A stretch of DNA of 18,797 nucleotides, taken from NCBI GenBank assembly GCA_016285615.1, contig JAEERB010000038.1, positions 1-18,797 on the forward strand. The letters are read 5' to 3'. The position numbers and the translations under genes are program-made. The notes beneath the pieces are model-generated. The model saw only the letters and a program-made list of their open reading frames with translations, was not told the origin of the DNA and did not search any database. Shown here piece by piece: positions 1 through 6,079 of the stretch; the stretch's first letter is position 1, and each line of letters opens with the position of its first letter. This DNA is from Bacteroidales bacterium. GTDB lineage: Bacteria > Bacteroidota > Bacteroidia > Bacteroidales > WCHB1-69.

Positions 1-131
1 GGGGACTCACCTTCGCGCAGCTCCATGCTTTTTTGGAAAGTCTTGTCATCCTCCCAGAAACGGAGGATTTCCTTGGCGGTTTCAACCAGGTTAAGGTTCT
101 TGTATTCAGTGTATTTCTTTTCCATTGTCAT
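1..131 (-). CDS. ileS: Isoleucyl-tRNA synthetase, N-terminal fragment (cut by window edge)
   Basis: The first 43 codons are visible and the rest lies beyond the left edge. The product would charge tRNA-Ile with isoleucine in the cytoplasm. The visible peptide starts MTMEKKYTEYKNLNL and continues through a stretch ending FQKSMELREGES. This is the characteristic N-terminus of Bacteroidota IleS, just before the catalytic-domain segment that follows in the family. Two ATGs compete, at 131 and 125; no Shine-Dalgarno precedes either, which is normal in this phylum. Identification rests on this short conserved start only, with no HIGH or KMSKS motif in view. Confidence 0.85.
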   Translation of the reverse strand, partial: MTMEKKYTEYKNLNLVETAKEILRFWEDDKTFQKSMELREGES

Positions 132-305
132 GATTTTAGAAAAACTTGCAAAGTTCCGAAAAAAAACAATACGATTTGCATCCTTCGGAAAAAAAAGACT
201 TTTCCTCCATGAAGCACAAATTTCCGCATTTTTTTCCCGTTTTTGGCTGAAAACCCCGAAATATTGCATGCTTTTTCATGCCAAAAAATGGTGACGAACC
301 GGCCC

Positions 306-378
306 ATTCGTCACAACTTCCCCTGTTTCGTCCCTAAAAACGGCATTTTCGTCCCAAAAACGGCCTTTTTCGTCCCTC
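306..378. repeat. Short direct repeats, TTCGTC(CC), about 21-bp period
   Basis: The gene-free stretch 132-468 holds four TTCGTC cores, with TCGTC at 308, 328, 349 and 370, so they are 20, 21 and 21 bp apart. The two central units are longer and nearly identical (TTCGTCCC, A-tract, ACGGC). A spacing of two helical turns just upstream of a promoter would suit a cooperative DNA-binding protein, but this is inference. The rest of 132-305 is A/T-rich homopolymeric sequence in which I see no gene or RNA. Confidence 0.55.
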
Positions 379-405
379 TCGCGGAATGACTGTAACGCGC
401 CTGCT

Positions 406-433
406 TTTGTACAGACAATCTTTACTAATTTTG
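406..433 (+). promoter_or_regulatory. Bacteroidota-type promoter of the SGNH hydrolase gene
   Basis: A TTTG (406-409) and a TAATTTTG (426-433) match the Bacteroidota -33 TTTG and -7 TAnnTTTG elements. The 16-nt gap is a little short. The -7 box ends 35 nt before the ATG at 469. Confidence 0.6.
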
Positions 434-468
434 CAGCGCAAAACCAAAACAAGTTAACGGAGGTAACC

Positions 469-1170
469 ATGATAAGCACTTTCGGGGATTCGATAATGCG
501 GGGCGTGATGTCCGACACAAAAAAGGAGAACGGCAGGCCCAAGTACAAGATTTCGGAGCAGGGCTTTGTCAGCCGCTGCGAACGGAGATTGGGTGTGAAA
601 ATTTTGAATTTCTCCTGTTTCGGCAGCACCACCACACAGGGGATGAAATATATGGAAAGGTACGGCAGCGAGGTGAAGGGGAGTAATGTGGCCGTTTTTG
701 AATATGGCGGCAACGACTGCGACTTTGACTGGGCGGCCGTGGCCGCAGAACCGCAAAAGCAGCACCAGCCCAAGGTGATGCTGAAACGTTTTGTTCAGCA
801 GTACAACGCGCTTATTGACAGCGTTAAAAAAATGAATATACGGCCTGTGATCCTTTCCATGCCGGTCATTGACCCAGACCGTTTTTTCGAGACAGTATCG
901 TTCGGCCTGAACAGGGACAACATCCTGCAATGGCTGGGCGGCAGGACAATCCGCATCTCACATTGGCACGAGATGTATAATCTGGAGCTTTTTAAGCTGG
1001 CCAGGCAAAGGGATGTCCCCATTGTGGACATCACCTCGCCATTTCTGGAGCAGGCGGACTACGACGATTACCTTTGCGCCGACGGCATCCATCCCAACGA
1101 GCGCGGCCACGCCCTCATTGCCGAGGTGCTGATGTCGAAGGCTAAGGATTATCCGGGGTTGTTCTGCTGA
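469..1170 (+). CDS. SGNH/GDSL-family hydrolase
   Basis: A 233-residue putative esterase/lipase/acyl hydrolase of the SGNH fold. Block I is FGDSI with Ser8 as the predicted nucleophile. Block II contributes Gly52 (CFGSTTTQG), block III is GGND with Asn82, and block V is DGIHPN with Asp205 and His208. All four signature residues are therefore present. No signal peptide is visible, so it is probably cytoplasmic. The start is well fixed: GGAGG at 459-463 lies 5 nt before the ATG, unusually strong for this phylum. The C-terminal codons overlap the end of the convergent adk gene by 29 bp. The substrate cannot be told from sequence. Confidence 0.88.
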   Translation: MISTFGDSIMRGVMSDTKKENGRPKYKISEQGFVSRCERRLGVKILNFSCFGSTTTQGMKYMERYGSEVKGSNVAVFEYGGNDCDFDWAAVAAEPQKQHQPKVMLKRFVQQYNALIDSVKKMNIRPVILSMPVIDPDRFFETVSFGLNRDNILQWLGGRTIRISHWHEMYNLELFKLARQRDVPIVDITSPFLEQADYDDYLCADGIHPNERGHALIAEVLMSKAKDYPGLFC

Positions 1171-1801
1171 TTTTATAGTCTATTATGCTGCAGATGCGCT
1201 TGTTGGTGTCGCTGATCTCTTCGCTGCCATCTATGGAGACCAGCAGGCCGCTGACACGGTAGTAGTCAAGTACCGGTTTTGTCTGCAGGTCATAGAGTTC
1301 TATCCTGTGACGGATGACCTCCTCGGTGTCGTCGGCACGCCCGCTGATGGCGGCGCGCTCATGGATGCGGCGCACCAGCTCCTCACGCGGCACATCGATT
1401 GCGACAACCAGGTCAATTTTGCGTTTCAGTTTGCCGAAAAGGAATTCCAGTGCCTGTGCCTGGCCGACGGTGCGTGGAAAACCGTCTATGATGAAGCCCT
1501 CCGGACGGTGCGGGTCACCTTTGAGTTCGCGGTCCCATGGGTCAACCAGCGAATCGGGGTCCGGATGGATGCTGCGTTTTTTGATGGCACGGGCCAGAAG
1601 CGGCACAACAATATCGTCACCCACGAGGTCGCCGCGGTTCATGATGTCTTGTGCGCGGAGGCCTGTTGGGGTCTGCATGGCCACCTCCTGGCGAAGGAGA
1701 TCGCCGGTGGAAATGTGCAGAAAGTCGTATTTTTCGGCCAGTAGCTGAGCCTGAGTGCCTTTGCCGGCGCCTGGAGCGCCAAAAATGACAATGTTAATCA
1801 T
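1142..1801 (-). CDS. adk: Adenylate kinase with an enlarged NMP-side loop
   Basis: Catalyses ATP + AMP = 2 ADP in the cytoplasm. The P-loop GAPGAGKGT is at residues 8-16, the AMP-site ISTGDLLR at 30-37, and DGFPRT at 106-111. The lid is the short zinc-free type (AAISGRADDTEE) followed by RIELYDLQTKPVLDYY. At 219 residues it is longer than the roughly 190 usual for Bacteroidota Adk. The extra residues lie at about 76-100 (HPDPDSLVDPWDRELKGDP), immediately before DGFPRT, where the family normally has only a few residues. A short C-terminal extension runs into the convergent SGNH gene. All catalytic motifs remain, so activity is expected. Confidence 0.93.
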   Translation of the reverse strand: MINIVIFGAPGAGKGTQAQLLAEKYDFLHISTGDLLRQEVAMQTPTGLRAQDIMNRGDLVGDDIVVPLLARAIKKRSIHPDPDSLVDPWDRELKGDPHRPEGFIIDGFPRTVGQAQALEFLFGKLKRKIDLVVAIDVPREELVRRIHERAAISGRADDTEEVIRHRIELYDLQTKPVLDYYRVSGLLVSIDGSEEISDTNKRICSIIDYKISRTTPDNP

Positions 1802-1857
1802 CTCGCGAATATATTATTTTATGTCATAACGCAAGTCCGGGTGATTTATTGGAAAAT

Positions 1858-1879
1858 AGGGCGAAAAATCTTTCGCCCT
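1858..1879. promoter_or_regulatory. Perfect 9-bp hairpin between divergent genes
   Basis: AGGGCGAAA (1858-1866) pairs perfectly with TTTCGCCCT (1871-1879) across an AATC loop, followed by T-rich sequence on the plus strand. It sits 57 nt upstream of the adk start and before the plus-strand -7 box at 1923. It could be a leader structure of adk or an insulating terminator; the sequence does not decide. Confidence 0.55.
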
Positions 1880-1922
1880 TACTTTTTTCCCTCCGGTCAT
1901 ACCCACGTATCTGCATTTTGAC

Positions 1923-1930
1923 TACTTTTG
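1923..1930 (+). promoter_or_regulatory. TAnnTTTG -7 element for the GNAT gene
   Basis: TACTTTTG lies 29 nt before the ATG at 1960. No good -33 TTTG is visible. A transcription start just downstream supports translation from 1960 rather than from the open frame that begins at 1849. Confidence 0.5.
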
Positions 1931-1959
1931 CCGACAATAATTTCAAATGCCAAGAAACC

Positions 1960-2814
1960 ATGGCCAAAGCGAAAAAACTGGAGAACTGTATGGAATCCGG
2001 GCGCTTACTGCTGCGCCCATGGCTTGAGAGCGATGCCGAAGCGCTTTTCAAGTATGCCTCCGATCCGGAGGTGGGGCCGCGTGCAGGCTGGCCGCCGCAT
2101 CAGAACGTAAAGGAGAGTCTGGAGATTATCCGCACGCTGTTCCATAACGACACCACATGGGCGATAGTGCTGAAAGAGACGGATGAGCCTGTCGGAGCCA
2201 TCGGTTACGGCCCTTCGTGCGAGTGCAACCTGCCCGCCCGTGAGGATGAGCCGCTCATCGGCTATTGGGTGGGCAAGCCTTACTGGAACCAGGGAATCTG
2301 CACCGAGGCTCTGCAGCTGATGTTGGATCATATCAGCAAGAGCACCGGCATCCCGTCACTCATCAGCGGCCATTTCACGGACAATCCCGCCTCTGGCCGC
2401 GTGATGGAGAAGTGCGGTTTCACGCCCACCGGCGAAACCTGCATCGACGAAAGCCAATACATGGGCAATGACCGCCCCATCCGCGTGCTGCGGTGGGAGA
2501 ATCCTAAGGCAAAAGAACTGGAGAACGTATTGTCCTCCAAGGAGATTAAGGAACTGGATGGTATTGAAACTTTCGAACAATTGGTAAGATGGTTCTTCAA
2601 TCCTTTAAAAATTAGGGTTAACACTATTTTCGAACTAATATTCACTGCGATAGCTTTAATTATTGGAATATGTTGGAAAAAATGGACTCCATTTGTTGTT
2701 ATTGTCACAGTGGAGATATTGGTGAAAGGTTATCTGTTACTTTATGAATGGAAACTGGTTAAGGCGTTGAAAGAATACAAGGAACTGACCAAGGAAGATG
2801 ATAATGAAGAATAA
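1960..2814 (+). CDS. GNAT (RimJ/RimL-like) N-acetyltransferase with C-terminal membrane domain
   Basis: About 284 residues from the chosen start. Residues 14-180 form a RimJ/RimL-type GNAT domain. It begins with the RLLLRPW strand, carries the acetyl-CoA motif NQGICTEA at 110-117, and ends with the NPASGRVMEKCGF segment typical of this subfamily. The acceptor substrate is unknown. After the GNAT domain a charged linker leads to two hydrophobic segments (about 222-240 and 243-261) and a charged tail (KEYKELTKEDDNEE). This tail domain is not part of the family, and the DNA becomes visibly more AT-rich from about 2560, suggesting a later fusion. The frame is open from 1849, but the -7 box at 1923 argues for ATG 1960 (or 1990). 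The 3' end overlaps the next gene, implying coupled expression. Confidence 0.8.
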   Translation: MAKAKKLENCMESGRLLLRPWLESDAEALFKYASDPEVGPRAGWPPHQNVKESLEIIRTLFHNDTTWAIVLKETDEPVGAIGYGPSCECNLPAREDEPLIGYWVGKPYWNQGICTEALQLMLDHISKSTGIPSLISGHFTDNPASGRVMEKCGFTPTGETCIDESQYMGNDRPIRVLRWENPKAKELENVLSSKEIKELDGIETFEQLVRWFFNPLKIRVNTIFELIFTAIALIIGICWKKWTPFVVIVTVEILVKGYLLLYEWKLVKALKEYKELTKEDDNEE

Positions 2815-3343
2815 AATCTGGTTGCAGTTATTGGCCATTTTGCTTGCTGCTGCGATTTCAGCTGCAATCGTTCTGCTTATGGTAGGTTTTTACAAGGATA
2901 TCAAACAGTTGGTTCCGGCAATATCCGGTTCCGTCTGTTTATTGGGTGTGGTTGTGAGTTTTTTGCTTGTGCGCAAACATCCCTCCAAACAAAGAAGAAG
3001 CTCTTTTTTGATTCTTGGAGCTGATTATGTGTCGCTTGCCATTTCCATCCTGCTATATGCCGCCGGCTCAATTTGGAACATTTGGGTTTTCTTTGTCATG
3101 ATGGCATTGGTCGTGGTGAATAGTGAATTTGCCCGTGACAGATCAATGCTGGTGTTTTACCATGTGAACACAATTTTCATTTCGTCCATGTCATCACTTT
3201 TTTGCGGACTGATGTATGCACGCTATATCAGCGATGATTGGGGAACATTGCTGCTCACCATGATAGGAGGATTGTCCTTTGCCGCTTTGGGATTTATTCT
3301 GACAACGGGATCTCTACTGCTGTTTTCAAAAGAAAACCAGTGA
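2804..3343 (+). CDS. Multi-pass membrane protein of unknown function
   Basis: About 179 residues with roughly six hydrophobic helices and no family I recognise. The first helix follows a short basic N-terminus (MKNKIW). Further helices lie around PAISGSVCLLGVVV, FLILGADYVSLAISILL, IWVFFVMMALVVV, NTIFISSMSSLFCGL and the C-terminal LLLTMIGGLSFAALGFIL. The loop after the second helix is basic (RKHPSKQRR), so it is probably cytoplasmic. I prefer ATG 2804 because AAGGA at 2791-2795 sits 8 nt upstream; ATG 2798 is also in frame. The gene overlaps the membrane-anchored GNAT gene, so the two may work as a pair. Confidence 0.7.
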   Translation: MKNKIWLQLLAILLAAAISAAIVLLMVGFYKDIKQLVPAISGSVCLLGVVVSFLLVRKHPSKQRRSSFLILGADYVSLAISILLYAAGSIWNIWVFFVMMALVVVNSEFARDRSMLVFYHVNTIFISSMSSLFCGLMYARYISDDWGTLLLTMIGGLSFAALGFILTTGSLLLFSKENQ

Positions 3344-3377
3344 TCAGGTGTTTATTTAAAAATTTATACAACTGATT

Positions 3378-3406
3378 GCGCGGAATATTGTGCGAGCCTG
3401 AAAAAA
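3378..3406. repeat. Fragment of the 76-bp leader repeat (copy A)
   Basis: These 29 nt match 4079-4107 with a single mismatch. Unlike the other copies, this one precedes no gene on the minus strand and looks like an orphan left by a deletion or an incomplete insertion. Confidence 0.6.
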
Positions 3407-3423
3407 GTTGAAAGCATTGTTGC

Positions 3424-3485
3424 GGTGCCTTCGACAGGCTCAGGCACCGGAGGCATCGGTGGTTGAGCTTGTCGAAACCACCGAT
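3424..3485. repeat. REP-like double palindrome
   Basis: Two hairpins stand head to head. The first is GGTGCC (3424-3429) pairing with GGCACC (3443-3448). The second is a perfect 10-bp stem, ATCGGTGGTT (3455-3464) with AACCACCGAT (3476-3485). The loops TTCGACAGGCTCA and TGAGCTTGTCGAA are reverse complements of each other with one mismatch. This layout is that of a bacterial interspersed mosaic (REP/BIME) element. It lies between two convergent genes. Confidence 0.7.
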
Positions 3486-3503
3486 ATCGAAGGCACCGAC
3501 AAC

Positions 3504-3523
3504 AAAGGCACTGAAGTGCCTTT
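3504..3523. terminator. Hairpin terminator, probably bidirectional
   Basis: AAAGGCAC and GTGCCTTT form a perfect 8-bp stem with a TGAA loop directly after the stop codon of the minus-strand gene ending at 3525. The stem ends in A/T on both sides, so it could end transcripts from both convergent genes. Confidence 0.65.
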
Positions 3524-3524
3524 A

Positions 3525-4031
3525 TTACCAATACTTTTTTATCAGATACAAACGCTTTCGTTTGTATAACAAATCCATCCACACTTCACCATCACAAAAC
3601 AACACATCCTTTAGCATTATATCAAGGAATCTCTGGGAATTTCCGGTATAGCTGAAAAGACCCTCCGGATAATTGCACAAAGAATCTTCCCCACATACAA
3701 AAAAGTAGTTTCCTTTTGTTACAAAATAACCTTTTGAGAAATAAAAACTACTTTGTTCCAATTTAGAACGCAAAATCGTAAAAACATAATCACTGTCCGA
3801 ATTTTTTTTAACGGTAATGACATTAATATATGTTCTGCCATCCTTTTTTTCTTCACAGAAATGTTGCTTTCTTATAATCCTGTTCAGACTTCGTACAAAC
3901 TTTTTTTCATTAACCTTTATTTCCGGTCTGTTAAAATACTCAATAGTAGCTTCATATTGGATTTGAGAATCTGCATTATAACAAACATGCAATAAGACAT
4001 AAAACAAAAAAATAAAACGTAAGTATCTCAT
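3525..4031 (-). CDS. Small secreted protein, unknown
   Basis: 168 residues, family not recognised. The N-terminus (MRYLRFIFLFYVLLHVCYNADS) is a typical signal peptide, so export to the periplasm or surface is expected. The mature part is rich in aromatic and charged residues (FYFSKGYFVTKGNYFFVCGEDS) and ends in a basic tail. The DNA is much more AT-rich than adk or the LytTR gene. Its start codon sits at the end of a 76-bp leader that is repeated before the gene at 4665-5156, although the two mature proteins show no obvious similarity. A hairpin terminator follows immediately. Confidence 0.7.
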   Translation of the reverse strand: MRYLRFIFLFYVLLHVCYNADSQIQYEATIEYFNRPEIKVNEKKFVRSLNRIIRKQHFCEEKKDGRTYINVITVKKNSDSDYVFTILRSKLEQSSFYFSKGYFVTKGNYFFVCGEDSLCNYPEGLFSYTGNSQRFLDIMLKDVLFCDGEVWMDLLYKRKRLYLIKKYW

Positions 4032-4104
4032 GATTGAATCCGCTTTAAAAAGTTAATACACCACAATAACGCAGAATAGCGCGGAAAATTGTGCGAGCCT
4101 GAAA
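4029..4104 (-). repeat. 76-bp leader repeat (copy B)
   Basis: Hand alignment with 5154-5229 gives 4 mismatches in 76 positions. It runs from the start codon of the 3525-4031 gene back through its 5' region. It contains ACTTTTTAAAG (minus strand) 11 nt before the ATG. It is probably a duplicated promoter/leader, but no canonical TAnnTTTG box is visible inside. Confidence 0.8.
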
Positions 4105-4151
4105 AAATGAAAATTGTGACTATTGTCCGAAATTACAGGGTCCGTTATAGT

Positions 4152-4618
4152 TCATTCCCAATTCTGCAACCGATAAAACTCCTTCTGTTGCTCAATTTCG
4201 CGCCGAAGTTCCTCTTGTGTAGGCATATAGGTGAGGTATTTAGCGGCATAGAGCTGGTCACTGCCGTTGAGGACGGAAAAAACTCGGCCACGACAGGGTT
4301 TTTCAAATACTCCAGCTTGTCTTGCAGGGGCTTGGTCAGCTTCACCATCTCGTCATGCACGGCAACCTTGTCCTGCGACTGGAGCATACGATGATAGTAT
4401 TGCGAAGAGACATTGCGCTACAAGGTTCGTGTGCTCCACATCTCGTTGGCGGCCTCGTTTTCGTACCAGGCGCGGGCTTCGGCATTGGATTCCTGCAGGA
4501 TGATACTATAGTGAGTCCATGACAATCTCAATGGATATGTTGATGCCATAATGTTATATAAATCCGATTGGTCAGATAATCCCATCATCGATGGGACTAT
4601 TTTAGATTTTCCACTCAC
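4152..4618 (-). pseudogene. Decayed YhcG/DUF1016 PDDEXK nuclease gene
   Basis: The minus strand carries recognisable pieces of the YhcG family (DUF1016 N-terminal domain plus PD-(D/E)XK nuclease domain, usually about 340 residues). The piece LRLSWTHYSIILQE through YENEAANEMWSTRTL is followed by an in-frame TAG at 4418-4420. The same frame then continues with SSQYYHRMLQSQDK and LEYLKNPVVAEFF. After that the frame shifts and the family's C-terminal end appears (VLNGSDQLYAAKYLTYMP, then EELRAEIEQQKEFYRLQ), ending at the TGA at 4152-4154. The nuclease core between these pieces is missing. The gene thus has a nonsense mutation, a frameshift and an internal deletion. The N-terminal boundary beyond about 4540 is uncertain. 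Confidence 0.85.
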
Positions 4619-4664
4619 TGGGGAGTGTACTTAAATCTGTGTCGTGCACTACCAAAGTAGAACG

Positions 4665-5156
4665 TTACAAGCGAAAGTTGGATAAATTTACGGAATCATA
4701 ATGATAGACACTATTGCCTTTTAGTAATTCTTTTTCTTTCAAGTAATTGAATATGGAGATGCTGTTCCTTTTGTCATACCCTTTCCCAAAATACCAAATT
4801 TTAATATAGCAGCATTGTCTTTCGCCAAAAATTTCCGGATATTTTTCATTTGAACATAATATTGTGGGTTCAAAAATGCCTATTTCACTCTTGTAAGAAT
4901 AATCAAGCACACCTGAATAAATCCTTTTTCCGTTTAGTTTGACTATGAAACTATCCCCACTTCTTATTCTTTGTAGAATAGTATCATAAGATGATTCATT
5001 GATATAGATTTCATGATGTTCCCAGTCATAATATTTAATGTCACTTTCTTGGATTAACAAAAACTCGTTGTTGTTTTTATCCACGATAAACAATTGCATT
5101 CCTGATTCTTTTTGAGTGCCAACAAAAAAAATAAAGGCTAAAAACAAATATTTCAT
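4665..5156 (-). CDS. Small secreted protein, unknown
   Basis: About 163 residues, family not recognised. I start at ATG 5156 (MKYLFLAFIFFVGTQKES, a short signal peptide) rather than the upstream in-frame ATG at 5168. The 76-bp leader shared with the gene at 3525-4031 ends exactly at the 5156 codon in both. The mature part contains IVDKNNNEFLLIQESDIKYY and a segment with two adjacent cysteines (GERQCCYIKIWYFGKGYD). Composition is AT-rich, unlike the neighbouring LytTR gene. Its stop codon is followed in the same frame by about 20 open codons, which may be a gene-tail remnant. Confidence 0.65.
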   Translation of the reverse strand: MKYLFLAFIFFVGTQKESGMQLFIVDKNNNEFLLIQESDIKYYDWEHHEIYINESSYDTILQRIRSGDSFIVKLNGKRIYSGVLDYSYKSEIGIFEPTILCSNEKYPEIFGERQCCYIKIWYFGKGYDKRNSISIFNYLKEKELLKGNSVYHYDSVNLSNFRL

Positions 5157-5229
5157 GATTGAATCCACTTCAAAAAGTTAATACACCACAATAACGCAGA
5201 ATAGCGCAGAAAATTGTCCGAGCCTGAAA
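5154..5229 (-). repeat. 76-bp leader repeat (copy C)
   Basis: Near-identical partner of 4029-4104. It ends 3 bp before the stop codon of the LytTR gene (5233-5235), so it fills the whole gap between that gene and the 4665-5156 gene. Any promoter for the small gene must therefore lie in the repeat or in the LytTR coding region. Confidence 0.8.
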
Positions 5230-5232
5230 TTA

Positions 5233-6042
5233 TTACAGTAGCGCGGCCAGGGAGTCGTAATAGTTTTTGCTGACAGGCACGCGGTGGGCGTTGGGCACAT
5301 CCAGCACGGCGTAGGTGAATTCCTTGTCCTTCTGCAGGGCCTGCACCCGTGCGCTGTTCACGAAATAGGAGCGGTGGCAGCGGACGAGGCCGCCTTTCAG
5401 GCAGGTCTCCTCCACCCGTTTCATGGTGTTGCGGAGGCTGTAGAATTTTATCTCCCCGTATTCCAAATAACATATTTTCAAATAGTTCTCATCACTTTGC
5501 ACGTAAAGCACCGCATCGCAGGCCACCACCAGCTTGAGGTTGTCGCGTTCGTCGGTGAAGTGGATTTTCTCCTTTGCCGTATCGCGTTCCCTGTCCGAAA
5601 GCCTGTGCTCCTTGGACAATATTGTGAAATACAGGTTGATGATCAGATATGGAATGAACATCAATACAAAAAGATACACCAGCATCATCCCGAAAAACCA
5701 GAAATAGGCCTCTTCCCGTCCTGAAACCAGCCAGAGGTATAGTGCCGTAAAGCCCGATGAGCAGACGATTTCGCCCATACTGAGCATAAAAACGGATGGG
5801 AAAGGGACACCTTTTGTGTGGCGGTTAAGAAGCATGAAGAGTGTGCGCGAGACGAGCAGCAGCACCAGCACAATGCAGAACACCATCGTCACATGGAAGG
5901 TGTAGCGCGGCCAGGTGATTGAAAACCGGTCGAAGCTGGTGGGTGAGAAAAGCAGCAGCATCCCGAAAACAAAAAGCGGCACACCGGCGGTGTGGAAAAG
6001 AAAACCTTTTTTTGATGCGTATTCCTTGGGCAGCATGGTCAT
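5233..6042 (-). CDS. Membrane-bound LytTR-type transcriptional regulator
   Basis: 269 residues. Residues 16-140 contain four hydrophobic helices (about 16-33, 48-67, 86-106 and 113-140). A short basic/acidic linker follows (SKEHRLSDRERDTAKEK), then a C-terminal LytTR DNA-binding domain (about 165-269) with VQSDENYLKICY, LVRCHRSYFVNSARV and the final VPVSKNYYDSLAALL. Proteins of this layout are common in Bacteroidota: one-component regulators in which a membrane sensor is joined directly to the DNA-binding domain. The signal and target genes are unknown; the secreted-protein genes nearby are possible targets. The start lies 37 nt after the DUF4143 ATPase stop, so co-transcription with that gene is possible. 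Confidence 0.88.
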   Translation of the reverse strand: MTMLPKEYASKKGFLFHTAGVPLFVFGMLLLFSPTSFDRFSITWPRYTFHVTMVFCIVLVLLLVSRTLFMLLNRHTKGVPFPSVFMLSMGEIVCSSGFTALYLWLVSGREEAYFWFFGMMLVYLFVLMFIPYLIINLYFTILSKEHRLSDRERDTAKEKIHFTDERDNLKLVVACDAVLYVQSDENYLKICYLEYGEIKFYSLRNTMKRVEETCLKGGLVRCHRSYFVNSARVQALQKDKEFTYAVLDVPNAHRVPVSKNYYDSLAALL

Positions 6043-6079
6043 GTCAATTTGGTTTTATTATTTTTTGGCGGATGTGGTG

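Noticed and set aside
25..294. Plus-strand 89-codon open frame at the left edge
   Set aside because: It runs over the ileS start on the other strand and continues into homopolymer-rich non-coding sequence.
306..378. CRISPR-like array
   Set aside because: Repeats are only 6-17 nt, have A-tract or repeat-derived spacers, and number four; no cas genes are in the window.
276..930. Long minus-strand open frames opposite the SGNH hydrolase
   Set aside because: They lie on the complement of a clear SGNH gene, have no family features, and their start regions lack signals.
1307..1748. Plus-strand open frames across adk
   Set aside because: They are shadows of the GC-rich adk gene; the composition produces spurious open frames.
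4602..4664. Open codons after the stop of the 4665-5156 gene, ending LPSEWKI
   Set aside because: They look like the tail of some protein but are too short to assign and have no start of their own.
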